From Kribbella steppae (GTDB taxonomy: Bacteria; Actinomycetota; Actinomycetes; Propionibacteriales; Kribbellaceae), in contig NZ_SLWN01000004.1 in NCBI RefSeq assembly GCF_004342025.1, forward strand, positions 434,001 through 498,000: a DNA stretch of 64,000 nucleotides. The letters run 5' to 3'. Under the pieces are notes generated by a model. That model was not told where the DNA came from and made no database searches. It was given only the letters and a program-made list of their open reading frames with translations. The stretch's first letter is position 1; every line of letters starts with the position of its first letter. A program made the translations under genes and the position numbers. Shown here piece after piece: positions 15,187-24,150 of this stretch.

Positions 15187-17969
15187 TCCGGTTCGCGCTG
15201 CGGGGCATGCTCGGCCGCAAGCTCCGTACTGCGCTGACCGCGATCGGCATCGTCCTCGGCGTGGCCCTGGTGTCGGGCACCTACGTGCTGACCGACTCGA
15301 TCTCCAGTGCCTTCGACTCGATCTTCACCGAGAACTACAAGAACACCGACGCGGCGATCACCGGCAAGTCCCCGTTCGAGCTGAGCCAGGAGGAGGCCGC
15401 CGGGGGCGTCGCACCGCCGTTCGACCAGTCGCTGCTGCCGAAGGTGCAGGCGCTGCCCGAGGTCGAGGTGGCCGACGGCAGCGTCTTCGGCGAGGCCCAG
15501 CTGATCGGCCGGGACGGCAAGGCCGTGGTGTTCGGTGGAGCGCCGAACCTCGCCTTCAGCGTGAATCCCGATCGGCCGGAGTTCAACACGCTCGCGCTGG
15601 TCGGCGGCGCCTGGCCGGCTGCCGGCGAGGTCGTGATCGACACGCAGACGGCCAGCAAGAAGGGTTTCCAGGCCGGCGACACGATCGGGGTGCAGGCCCG
15701 CGGGCCGATCCAGCAGATGCGGATCTCGGGGCTGGTCGAGTTCGGCCAGGTGTCGTCGATCGGCGGCGCGACGCTGGCCGGGTTCGACCTGCCGACCGGG
15801 CAACGACTGATGGGCAAGGCGGGCAAGCTCGACCAGATCCTGGTCGCGAAGAAGGACGGCGTCTCCGAACAGCAACTGCTCACCGCGATCCAGCAGACGC
15901 TGCCCGATGGCACTCAGGTCCGCAGCGCCGATGAGCAGGCGACCGCGGACGCCGAGGGCACGAGCGGATTCCTCGACTTCTTCCGGACCTTCCTGCTGGT
16001 GTTCGCCGGGATCGCGTTGTTCGTCGGCTCGTTCGTGATCGCCAATTCGCTGTCGATCACGATCGCCCAGCGGACCCGCGAGTTCGCCACCCTGCGGACG
16101 CTCGGTGCGTCCCGCCGCCAGGTGCTCGGCACCGTAGTGCTCGAGGCACTCGTGACCGGGCTGGTCGCGGCTGTTGCCGGGCTGTTCCTCGGCCTGGGTG
16201 TCGCCACCGGCCTGTTCAGGATCTTCGATGCGGTCGGGCTCACGCTGCCCAACAACGGACTGGTGTTCCGCACTCGCACGATCGTGGTCGGACTGCTGGT
16301 CGGCGTCCTGGTGACGCTGGTGGCCAGCCTGCGACCGGCGTGGCGGGCGACGCGGGTGCCACCGATCGCCGCGGTTCGGGAAGGCGCGACGCTCGCCCCG
16401 AGCCGGTTCCACCGCTTCCGGCCGATCGGCGCTGCCCTGCTCGCGATCGCCGGTGTCGCACTCGTGCTCACCGGGTTGTTCGCCGACGGGCTCAGTACGA
16501 CCACCGTGCTCAGCTCACTCGGGCTCGGGGTGTTGCTGATCTTCATCGGGATAGCGCTGTTCTCCTCCCGGTTGGTGCGCCCGCTGGCTGTGCTGTCGGA
16601 TCCGGTCGCGCGCTGGTCGGTGGTGGTCCTGACGGTGCTGGTCTGGCCGCTCTTCTCGTTGCCTTACTGGCTGCTGCGCCGCGGGCTGTGGGGCCCGGGC
16701 CCGGCCGGCCGGCGGACCGCCGGCTTCGTGCTGGGTGCGGTGCTCAACCCGGTCTTGCTGCTGATCGTGGCGCTGATGGCATTACGACGCCGGTTCAGCT
16801 CGTGGGAGCCGGAGTGGCCCGCGGAGTTCCCCGGCGTACTCGCGGACCGGCCCGCGACCCAGATCGGCGGTCAGAACAGCCGGCGCGATCCGCACCGGAC
16901 GGCGTCCACCGCCGCCGCCCTGATGATCGGGCTGGCCTTGGTCACCCTGGTCGCCACGCTCGGAGCCGGCATCATCAAGCCGTTCGAGGACGCGGTCGAC
17001 CGGATCTTCAACGGCGACTATGCCGTCACCGCGCAGAACAACTTCAGTCCGATGCCACCGGCGGTCGCGGCGGCCGTAGCGGCAGTGCCCGGGGTGGACG
17101 CGATCTCCAGCGTGCGTGGCGGGCAGGCTCAGGCGTTCGGCGAGACCATCTTCATGACCGCGGTCGACACCCAGGCCCCGGCGGTCCTCACCTTCGATTG
17201 GAAGGACGGCTCCCAGGCCGTCCTCGGCGAGCTGGGATCCGATGGCGCCGTCGTCGACGACGCGTATGCCGAGAAGCACAACCTGCAGATCGGATCGACG
17301 TTCCCGCTGCACACGGTCGGCGGCCAGACACTGACGGCCACAGTGCGCGGCATCTTCACGCCGCCACCGGGCGGCTCGCCGTTCGGCAACGTGACGATCT
17401 CCTCGGCCGCGTTCGACGCGACCAACCCGCAGCCGCAGAACCTGTACACGTTCGTCAGCCTGCAGGGCGGTGTCACCGCCGCGAACACGGCCGCCCTGGA
17501 TGCCGCCCTGGCCTCCTTCCCGAATGCGAAGGCGCAGACCCGCGAACAGTTCAAGGACGCCCAGTCCGACAGCATCAAGAGTTTGCTGAACGTCCTCTAT
17601 GTGCTGCTCGCGCTGTCGGTGCTGGTGAGCCTGTTCGGCATCGTCAACACGCTGGTCCTGACCGTCTTCGAGCGGACCCGTGAGCTGGGCATGTTGCGTG
17701 CGATCGGGCTGACCCGGCGGCAGGTGAAGCGGATGATCCGCCAGGAAAGCGTGATGACCGCGCTGATCGGCGCGGTGATCGGCATCATCCTCGGGCTCGG
17801 CCTGGCGTCGCTGCTGGCCGCTCGGCTGGACGAGGTCAGCTTCACCGTACCGGGCGGCCAAGTAGTGATCTTCGCCGTCGTGTCCGTTGTCGTCGGTATC
17901 TTCGCCGCGATCTGGCCCGCCCGCCGCGCCGCCAAACTCAACCCCCTCGAGGCCCTCCAATACGAGTAG
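15183..17969 (+). CDS. FtsX-like ABC transporter permease
   Basis: 928 residues from GTG 15183. It has a first membrane helix at the N-terminus, a large extracytoplasmic domain (about 45-250), an FtsX transmembrane block (about 265-400), a middle block with further spans (about 415-540), a second extracytoplasmic domain, and a final FtsX block ending PARRAAKLNPLEALQYE. Two FtsX repeats in one chain are the usual actinobacterial form of MacB-like exporters. It works with the ATPase encoded immediately upstream. No linked two-component sensor is present. Confidence 0.94.
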   Translation: MIRFALRGMLGRKLRTALTAIGIVLGVALVSGTYVLTDSISSAFDSIFTENYKNTDAAITGKSPFELSQEEAAGGVAPPFDQSLLPKVQALPEVEVADGSVFGEAQLIGRDGKAVVFGGAPNLAFSVNPDRPEFNTLALVGGAWPAAGEVVIDTQTASKKGFQAGDTIGVQARGPIQQMRISGLVEFGQVSSIGGATLAGFDLPTGQRLMGKAGKLDQILVAKKDGVSEQQLLTAIQQTLPDGTQVRSADEQATADAEGTSGFLDFFRTFLLVFAGIALFVGSFVIANSLSITIAQRTREFATLRTLGASRRQVLGTVVLEALVTGLVAAVAGLFLGLGVATGLFRIFDAVGLTLPNNGLVFRTRTIVVGLLVGVLVTLVASLRPAWRATRVPPIAAVREGATLAPSRFHRFRPIGAALLAIAGVALVLTGLFADGLSTTTVLSSLGLGVLLIFIGIALFSSRLVRPLAVLSDPVARWSVVVLTVLVWPLFSLPYWLLRRGLWGPGPAGRRTAGFVLGAVLNPVLLLIVALMALRRRFSSWEPEWPAEFPGVLADRPATQIGGQNSRRDPHRTASTAAALMIGLALVTLVATLGAGIIKPFEDAVDRIFNGDYAVTAQNNFSPMPPAVAAAVAAVPGVDAISSVRGGQAQAFGETIFMTAVDTQAPAVLTFDWKDGSQAVLGELGSDGAVVDDAYAEKHNLQIGSTFPLHTVGGQTLTATVRGIFTPPPGGSPFGNVTISSAAFDATNPQPQNLYTFVSLQGGVTAANTAALDAALASFPNAKAQTREQFKDAQSDSIKSLLNVLYVLLALSVLVSLFGIVNTLVLTVFERTRELGMLRAIGLTRRQVKRMIRQESVMTALIGAVIGIILGLGLASLLAARLDEVSFTVPGGQVVIFAVVSVVVGIFAAIWPARRAAKLNPLEALQYE

Positions 17970-18047
17970 TAGTACGGAGGAGGCCTGAGCTGTTGCGGTG
18001 TTAGACAGCAGCCAGGGCGGCGATGCCGGGCCGCCATCGCCGTACGG

Positions 18048-18332
18048 ATGATCGACAGCCGACAGTCGCAGCAACCGTCCATCCTCACCTGGGCCGGCGA
18101 GTGCATCCAGCCCGGTAGCCTGCAACTCGAGCCGGGCCGTACCTCGGCCACGATCGCCCGCGGGTCGATCAAGCCGGCCGCCACGACAGCCACTCCCGGC
18201 GGCTCGTCCGCGACTTGTCAGATCGATCTCACGCCTACTCGCCGTATCGAAGGCAGGCTCGACAAGGCGTTCAAGGACGGCTCCATCGCGGCCGAGAGCC
18301 AGTCCGTGCGACGGATCGTATCCGCTCCGTAG
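18048..18332 (+). CDS. Doubtful small ORF (94 aa) in a 490-base gap
   Basis: The gap between the FtsX permease and the phosphodiesterase gene contains a 94-codon frame from ATG 18048 with fairly GC-rich third positions, but no convincing ribosome site. The product (MIDSRQSQQPS..., CQIDLTPTRRIEGRLDKAF) has no motif I recognise. It may be a relic of a longer gene rather than a working one. Nothing else in 17970-18457 stands out. Confidence 0.3.
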   Translation: MIDSRQSQQPSILTWAGECIQPGSLQLEPGRTSATIARGSIKPAATTATPGGSSATCQIDLTPTRRIEGRLDKAFKDGSIAAESQSVRRIVSAP

Positions 18333-18457
18333 CCGGTCGGCGACACGCGGCGGTCACCCGCAAGCCTTTTCTCGGCTACCTTCACGAAGGCACAGGTATC
18401 CCTGTGGCAGCCAGCCTCAGGGGTATCCCGCCCACACCCCTCCGGAAGGAACCCCTC

Positions 18458-20233
18458 ATGCGCCGCCTTACCCGCGCGCTGCTTCCGCTTGCCCTCGTCG
18501 TCGGGCTGCTGCCTGCCGCACCGGCCGTGGCCACCCGCGGCGACTTCGACATCCAGGCCCACCGCGGTGGCCTCGGGCTCACCGTGGAAAGCACGATCGC
18601 GTCCTTCTCGCACGGCCTCGCACTCGGCGTCAGCACGCTCGAGCTCGATGTCCAGATCACCCAGGACGGCCACGCGGTCGTCACCCACGACCGGCGCATC
18701 TCCGGCAGCAAGTGCAAGGACACCGCGCCGTACACCGCGGGCGACCCCGAGTACCCGTACGTCGGCAAGTACATCAACACGCTGTCGCTGAAGCAGGTCA
18801 AGCAACTCGACTGCGGTTCGCAGACGCAGCCGAACTTCCCCGGTCAGCAGCCCGACCCGGGTGCCCAGATGCCGGAGCTGCGCGACGTCTTCGCGCTGGT
18901 CCACCGGTTCCACGCGTACGGCGTGAAGCTGAACATCGAGACCAAGGTCGAAGCCGGTGCGCCGTCGGAGACCGCACCGCGCGAGCAGTTCGTCCAGGTC
19001 GTCTCGCAGGAGGTCCGGAGCGCACGGATCGCCCGGCAGGTGACCATCCAGAGCTTCGACTGGGGCGCGCTGATGCGGATGCGCCAGGTCGCGCCTGAGC
19101 TGCCGCTGGTCGCTCTGACGAACTACGACTTCCTGCAGGTCGGTCAGCCGGGCAAGTCGCCGTGGCTGGGCGGGATCGACATCGACGACTTCGGTGGCGA
19201 TCTGGTGAAGGCGACCAAGTCCTTCGGCGCGTCGGCCATCTCGCCGGTGCACGGCTTCCCGCAGGACGGCAAGGTCACCGACCCGACCTACCGGCCGTAC
19301 GTCACCGCCGACATGGTCAAGTCGGCGCACGAGGCCGGGATGAAGGTGGTGCCGTGGACGGTCGACGACCCGGCGACCATGGAGTCGCTGATCGACAAGG
19401 GTGTCGACGGGATCATCACCGACTACCCCGACCGGCTGCGTGACGTCGTACGGTCCGAGGGCTTCAAGCTGCCGCGCTCGTACGACGCTCCCGCCGTACG
19501 CGCGCTCGCGTCGGCTCATGCGCACAACGACTACGAGCACCGGCGGCCGCTGCAGGACGCGTTGGACCGTGGGTTCAGCAGTGTCGAGGCGGACGTGTGG
19601 CTGGTCGACGGCGAGTTGCGGGTCGCTCACGACCTGGAGAACGCCGTACCGGGGCGCACGTTGGAGAGCCTGTACCTGAAGCCGCTGGCCGACCGGGTGC
19701 GGGAGAACCACGGGCAGGTGTACAAGCACGGGCGCGACTTCCAGTTGCTCATCGACATCAAGAGTGACGGGCCTTCGACGTACGCCGCGATCGACAAGGA
19801 ACTGACGAAGTACCGCGGGATCAGCACGGTGTTCATCAACGGGCGGGTGCTGAAGGGCGCGGTGACGTCGGTGATCAGTGGGAACCGGCCGCTCGACGTA
19901 CTGAAGGCGCAGAAGGTCCGGTACGCCGGGTACGACGGCCGGCTCAGCGACCTGCAGTCGGGGATGCCGGCGTCACTCATGCCGCTGGTGAGTGACAACT
20001 GGACGAACAACTTCACCTGGACCGATCTGGGCCCGATGCCGACCGCCGAGCGGACCAAGCTGCACGACATCGTGGTGCAGGCTCACCATGCCGGCTACCG
20101 GGTGCGGTTCTGGGCGACGCCTGATGCGCGCGGTGCCGCGCGCGAGGCGTTGTGGAGCGAGCTGGAGGCGGCGGGGGTCGATCACCTCAACACTGACGAC
20201 CTGCACGGGTTGGAGAGCTTCTTGCGCAACTAG
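18458..20233 (+). CDS. Secreted glycerophosphodiester phosphodiesterase fused to an AIM6-like domain
   Basis: 591 residues from ATG 18458, with GGAAGGA upstream and a signal peptide (MRRLTRALLPLALVVGL to AVA-TRG). Residues 30-330 are a GDPD TIM barrel: QAHRGG with His35, VSTLELDVQITQDGHAVVTH, and PWTVDDPATMESLIDKGVDG near the end. Residues about 350-591 start with HAHNDYEHRRPLQDALDRGF and SVEADVW, the pattern of the AIM6/PI-PLC-like phosphodiesterase fold, and end in a matching strand. The protein thus carries two related TIM-barrel phosphodiesterase domains in one exported chain, probably acting on glycerophosphodiesters or wall/lipid fragments outside the cell. Confidence 0.88.
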   Translation: MRRLTRALLPLALVVGLLPAAPAVATRGDFDIQAHRGGLGLTVESTIASFSHGLALGVSTLELDVQITQDGHAVVTHDRRISGSKCKDTAPYTAGDPEYPYVGKYINTLSLKQVKQLDCGSQTQPNFPGQQPDPGAQMPELRDVFALVHRFHAYGVKLNIETKVEAGAPSETAPREQFVQVVSQEVRSARIARQVTIQSFDWGALMRMRQVAPELPLVALTNYDFLQVGQPGKSPWLGGIDIDDFGGDLVKATKSFGASAISPVHGFPQDGKVTDPTYRPYVTADMVKSAHEAGMKVVPWTVDDPATMESLIDKGVDGIITDYPDRLRDVVRSEGFKLPRSYDAPAVRALASAHAHNDYEHRRPLQDALDRGFSSVEADVWLVDGELRVAHDLENAVPGRTLESLYLKPLADRVRENHGQVYKHGRDFQLLIDIKSDGPSTYAAIDKELTKYRGISTVFINGRVLKGAVTSVISGNRPLDVLKAQKVRYAGYDGRLSDLQSGMPASLMPLVSDNWTNNFTWTDLGPMPTAERTKLHDIVVQAHHAGYRVRFWATPDARGAAREALWSELEAAGVDHLNTDDLHGLESFLRN

Positions 20234-20243
20234 GGCTTGATTT

Positions 20244-21302
20244 CTAGGGCCTGACTTCCGTGAGGGCGATGAGGTTCGCGCCCTCACGGAAGGCCTTGCG
20301 TTGGCGGACGGCTCCGTTGCCGGTGGTCAATACCCGCTGCAGTTCGTCGTCAACCAACTCGAGGTCGCCCAGTTCCTGGAGTGCTGGTTCGACGTGCTGG
20401 CGTAGTCGCTCGATGACCTTGGGCATCGGCATTGGTTCGGCGTTGCGGACGTCGAGGCCGTTGCCGGTGATGCCGTCGCGGGCAGCGAGCCAGTAGGCGG
20501 CGCGCAGTACTTCCGGCTCCAGGGTCGGGCCCTGTGAGCCGTCGTGGACGGCGGTCATCACCAACGCGCGGATGAGGGTCGCGAGAAGGACTGTCTCATT
20601 GACAGTCAGTGGTACATCGCTGACACGTACCTCGATCGTCTGCAGGTGTGAGGACGGCCGAATGTCCCAATACACCATCCGCTCGTCCATGAGAGTCCCT
20701 GCCGCCAGGTGCATCGCAACCAGCGCGTCGTAGTGCTCGACAGACTCCAGATACGGCGGCGGGCCGGCGCATGGCCAGCGGGTTGTCATCAGCCAGCGCC
20801 AACTGGCGAAGCCAGTGTCCTGGTCCAGATAGATCGGCGAGTTCGCCGTCAGCGCCAGCAATGCCGGCAGCCAGGGCCGTATGTGGTTACTGACTCTGAT
20901 CGCCGCCTCTCTGTCAGGCACGTCTACATGTACGTGACAGCCGCAGACGCCCTGTTCCCGGGCCAGCAGCCCCCACCGCTCGGCCAGCTCCTGGTAGCGC
21001 GGCTTGTTCGTGATCGCCTGGGCCGCCTTGCCGTGGGGAGGTACGGCGATCGCGAGTAGCAGTGCACGTTCCTCAGCAGCGGCGCTTGCCAGCTTGGAGC
21101 GCATGTCAGACAAGTGCCCATGCAACTCAGTAGAGCTGTGACAGACAGGACTGTTGATCTCGACCATGGCCCTGGTCAGCTCGAGGGTGACGTCGAGGCC
21201 TTCTTCCAGGTCGTCGACGACCGCTTTGCTGCGTGGGAGTGGATCACCGGTGGCGGATACGAGCAGGAGTTCTTCTTCGACTCCAATGGCGGGGGGCTTC
21301 AC
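20244..21302 (-). CDS. Glutamate-cysteine ligase-like carboxylate-amine ligase (GCS2/YbdK type)
   Basis: 352 residues from GTG 21302. The start is typical of the family (IGVEEELLLVS), followed by LTRAMVEINSPVCHSS and the ATP-grasp-like glutamate-binding strands (CGCHVHVDVPD near residue 140). The family makes gamma-glutamyl bonds; in mycothiol-using actinobacteria several paralogues exist with unknown substrates, and one (EgtA) serves ergothioneine synthesis. No egtB-D neighbours are present, so the substrate is left open. It is convergent with the phosphodiesterase gene at 10 bases and divergent from the HipA-like gene. Confidence 0.88.
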   Translation of the reverse strand: MKPPAIGVEEELLLVSATGDPLPRSKAVVDDLEEGLDVTLELTRAMVEINSPVCHSSTELHGHLSDMRSKLASAAAEERALLLAIAVPPHGKAAQAITNKPRYQELAERWGLLAREQGVCGCHVHVDVPDREAAIRVSNHIRPWLPALLALTANSPIYLDQDTGFASWRWLMTTRWPCAGPPPYLESVEHYDALVAMHLAAGTLMDERMVYWDIRPSSHLQTIEVRVSDVPLTVNETVLLATLIRALVMTAVHDGSQGPTLEPEVLRAAYWLAARDGITGNGLDVRNAEPMPMPKVIERLRQHVEPALQELGDLELVDDELQRVLTTGNGAVRQRKAFREGANLIALTEVRP

Positions 21303-21358
21303 TCCGAGCCGGTACCCGGGCGCCGAACCGAGGAAACGAGGTCACTAGGCTCTGCTGG

Positions 21359-22096
21359 GTGAGCCTGCCGACTGTCACCGCGACCCGCTACGTCCTGCCG
21401 TTGCGTGAGGGCGGCTCACTCCCTGGAGTTGTCGAGGGCAACGATCTCGGCACCTACGTGCTCAAGTTCCACGGCGCCGGCCAGGGCCCGAAGGCGCTGG
21501 TCGCCGAGATCATCGTCGGCGAGCTGTTCCGCCGCCTCGGCCTGCGGGTGCCGGACCTCAAGCTGATGCGGCTCGACCCCGTGATCGGCAAGTCCGAGCC
21601 CGACTTCGAGATCCAGGAACTGCTGCTCCGCAGCGCCGGCCTGAACCTGGCCGTCGACTTCCTCCCCGGCTCCTTCGGGTACGACGGCTCGGCCGGCAAC
21701 CCGGGTGACGAGGGCATGGCCCGGATCCTCTGGCTGGACGCGTACGTCGCCAACGTCGACCGGTCCTGGCGGAACACGAACATGCTGGTCTGGCACAAGA
21801 ACCTCTGGCTGATCGATCACGGAGCCGCGTTGTACTTCCACCACTCCTGGATGTCGGCGGAGAAGTTCGCCGCGCTCCCGTACGACGCCTCGGACCACGT
21901 GTTCTCCGTCGCCGCACCCGCCGTACCGGCGCTGGACGAGGAACTGGCGGCGGCGATCACACCCGCGTTGCTTACCCAGGTGATCGGGCTGGTGCCGGAC
22001 GAGTGGATCGACGACGGGGATCGAGAGCGATACTTCAGCCATCTGACCGCGCGACTGGAGAATCGGTCCGCCTGGCTGCCGGGAGGTGCCCGGTGA
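21359..22096 (+). CDS. HipA-like serine/threonine kinase (minimal)
   Basis: 245 residues from GTG 21359, much shorter than HipA (about 440). The kinase core is visible: a nucleotide-binding Lys in YVLKFHGAGQGPKAL, the catalytic loop DAYVANVDRSWRNTNML (N-x-D-R...N, as in HipA), and the Mg-binding LIDHGAALYFHH. The HipA N-terminal domain is missing and no HipB-like DNA-binding partner is adjacent. Its stop overlaps the start of the DUF3037 gene by four bases (GTGA), an association found repeatedly in bacteria. The target is unknown; toxin-antitoxin or defence roles are possible but unproven. Confidence 0.85.
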   Translation: MSLPTVTATRYVLPLREGGSLPGVVEGNDLGTYVLKFHGAGQGPKALVAEIIVGELFRRLGLRVPDLKLMRLDPVIGKSEPDFEIQELLLRSAGLNLAVDFLPGSFGYDGSAGNPGDEGMARILWLDAYVANVDRSWRNTNMLVWHKNLWLIDHGAALYFHHSWMSAEKFAALPYDASDHVFSVAAPAVPALDEELAAAITPALLTQVIGLVPDEWIDDGDRERYFSHLTARLENRSAWLPGGAR

Positions 22097-22479
22097 CTGC
22101 GGACCTGGTGCCCTTCGACTACGTGATCCTTCGGGCGGCGCCGCGGATCCACCGCGGTGAGTTCGTCAACGTCGGCGCAGTGCTGTACTGCCGAGCGCTG
22201 GACTTCCTGGGCGCCGCCTGGGACGTCGAGCCGACCCGACTGAAGGCACTCGACCCAGCGGTCGACGTGGATGTGGTGTGTGCGTCGCTGGAGCACATCC
22301 GGGCGATCTGCGCGGGTGATCCGAACGGCGGCCCGGCCGCGGCGACCCGGATCGGCGAGCGCTTCCGGTGGCTGGCCGCGCCCCGCAGTACCGTCGTACA
22401 CCCCGGACCGATCCACAGCGGCCTCACCAACGACCCCGCCGCGGACCTCGACCGCCTACTCGACGCGTTCGTGCGCTAG
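22093..22479 (+). CDS. DUF3037 family protein
   Basis: 128 residues from GTG 22093, with GGGAGG upstream. It carries the DUF3037 hallmarks: [21 protein letters not shown] near the N-terminus and [16 protein letters not shown] near the C-terminus. It is translationally coupled to the HipA-like kinase gene, so it is probably its regulator, partner or antidote, which is inference. Its TAG stop lies in a CTAG shared with the stop of the convergent pgm gene. Confidence 0.87.
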   Translation: MTADLVPFDYVILRAAPRIHRGEFVNVGAVLYCRALDFLGAAWDVEPTRLKALDPAVDVDVVCASLEHIRAICAGDPNGGPAAATRIGERFRWLAAPRSTVVHPGPIHSGLTNDPAADLDRLLDAFVR

Positions 22480-24098
22480 CTCAACGCCGCAGAAACCACT
22501 TCACGAGCTTGGACGAAGACCTGCTCGAGGTGGTCGGCACCTTTGAAGGACTCGCCGTAGATCTTGTAGAGGTCCTCGGTGCCCGACGGACGCGCCGCGA
22601 ACCACGCCGACTCGGTGGTGACCTTCAGCCCGCCGATCGCGGCGCCGTTGCCCGGGGCACTCGTCAGCCGGTCCACGATCGGCTCACCGGCCAACTCGGT
22701 CGCCGTGACCGCGTCCGCGGAAAGAGCCGACAGCTTGGCCTTCTGCTCGCGCGTGGCCGGTGCGTCCACCCGTGAGTACGCCGACGCACCGAACCGCTCC
22801 ACCAGCTTCGCGTGAGCCTGTGACGGGGTCTCGCCGGTGATCGCGGTGATCTCACTCGCCAGTAGCGCCAGCAGGATGCCGTCCTTGTCGGTGGTCCACA
22901 CGGACCCGTCGAAGCGCAGGAAGCTCGCTCCAGCCGACTCCTCGCCGCCGAAGCCGACCGATCCGTCGATCAGTCCAGGTACGAACCACTTGAAGCCGAC
23001 CGGCACCTCCCACAGCCGCCGGCCGAGGTCCGCGACCACACGGTCGATCAGGGACGACGACACCAGCGTTTTGCCGACCGCAACCTCCGGACCCCACTGG
23101 CGGTTGGCGAACAGGTACGAGATGGCGACGGCCAGGTAGTGGTTCGGGTTCATCAGCCCGGCGTCCGGGGTGACGATGCCGTGCCGGTCCGCGTCCGCGT
23201 CGTTTCCGGTGGCGACGTCGTACCGGTCCCGCTGCGCGACCAGCGAGGCCATCGCGTACGGCGACGAGCAGTCCATCCGGATCTTGCCGTCGTGGTCCAG
23301 CGTCATGAAAGACCAGGCCGGGTCGACGTTCGGGTTGACCACGGTCAGGTCGAGGCGGTGCCGCTCGGCGATCGCGGCCCAGTAGTCGACGCTCGCACCT
23401 CCCAGCGGGTCCGCTCCGATCTTCACGCCGGCCGTGCGGATCGCGTCCAGGTTCAGCACCGACGGCAGGTCGTCGACGTAGTGGCCGACGAAGTCGTACT
23501 CCCCTGCCGCCGACCGGGCCTGGTCGAACGGCTTCCGGCGTACCTCACGGTTGCCGCCCGCGATCAACTCGTTGGCCCGGGCCGCGATCCAGCCGGTCGC
23601 GTCGGAGTCGGCCGGGCCGCCGTGCGGCGGGTTGTACTTGATGCCGCCGTCTCGCGGCGGGTTGTGCGACGGCGTGATGACGATGCCGTCCGCACCGGCG
23701 CCGGCACCGCGGTTGAGCCGCAGGATCGCGTGTGACACGCCAGGGGTCGGCGTGAGCCGGTCAGCACTGTCTACGAGGGTCTGTACGTCGTTGCCCGCGA
23801 GCACCTCGAGCACAGTCCGCCAGGCCGGCTCAGACAGGCCGTGACTGTCGCGGCCGACCAGCAGCGGGCCAGAGGTGCCCTCACCAGCGCGGTACTCGCA
23901 GACCGCCTGGGTGATGGCCAGGATGTGCGCCTCGTTGAACGCACCGTCCAGGCTCGAGCCGCGGTGTCCCGACGTACCGAAGACCACCTTCTGGGCGGGG
24001 TTCTCCACGTCCGGGGTGATGTCGTCGTACGCCTTCAGCAGCGCGTCGACGTCGACAAGGTCCTCGGGCTGAGCGGGCTGGCCTGCGCGTGGGTGCAT
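22476..24098 (-). CDS. pgm: Phosphoglucomutase (alpha-D-glucose phosphate-specific)
   Basis: 540 residues from ATG 24098; slightly longer starts exist, but this one gives the typical N-terminus ([20 protein letters not shown]). It interconverts glucose-1-phosphate and glucose-6-phosphate in glycogen, trehalose and cell-wall sugar metabolism. The phosphoserine loop is [12 protein letters not shown] (Ser144), the metal loop is NDADADRHG, the sugar-binding loop is GFGGEESAG and the phosphate-binding end is ARPSGTED. The length is normal for the family (about 546). The gene appears monocistronic and is convergent with the DUF3037 gene. Confidence 0.96.
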   Translation of the reverse strand: MHPRAGQPAQPEDLVDVDALLKAYDDITPDVENPAQKVVFGTSGHRGSSLDGAFNEAHILAITQAVCEYRAGEGTSGPLLVGRDSHGLSEPAWRTVLEVLAGNDVQTLVDSADRLTPTPGVSHAILRLNRGAGAGADGIVITPSHNPPRDGGIKYNPPHGGPADSDATGWIAARANELIAGGNREVRRKPFDQARSAAGEYDFVGHYVDDLPSVLNLDAIRTAGVKIGADPLGGASVDYWAAIAERHRLDLTVVNPNVDPAWSFMTLDHDGKIRMDCSSPYAMASLVAQRDRYDVATGNDADADRHGIVTPDAGLMNPNHYLAVAISYLFANRQWGPEVAVGKTLVSSSLIDRVVADLGRRLWEVPVGFKWFVPGLIDGSVGFGGEESAGASFLRFDGSVWTTDKDGILLALLASEITAITGETPSQAHAKLVERFGASAYSRVDAPATREQKAKLSALSADAVTATELAGEPIVDRLTSAPGNGAAIGGLKVTTESAWFAARPSGTEDLYKIYGESFKGADHLEQVFVQAREVVSAALS

Positions 24099-24150
24099 GG
24101 TGACATGCAACAAGCACCGGCCCGAGAGCACAACTCCAGGGACCCGCGTC

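Noticed and set aside
15096..16412. Long minus-strand open frame (438 codons) under the FtsX permease gene
   Set aside because: It lies wholly opposite a well-supported membrane protein gene, is rich in R, Q, D and H, and has no motif; this is a normal antisense shadow in high-GC DNA.
17997..18330. Possible UDP-GlcNAc 2-epimerase relic on the minus strand (DHPYGDGGPA)
   Set aside because: The match is limited to a few residues and the frame breaks at once; not enough to call a pseudogene.
18215..18457. N-terminal extension of the phosphodiesterase gene to 18215
   Set aside because: ATG 18458 has a good ribosome site and starts a clear signal peptide; the extension would bury the signal inside the protein.
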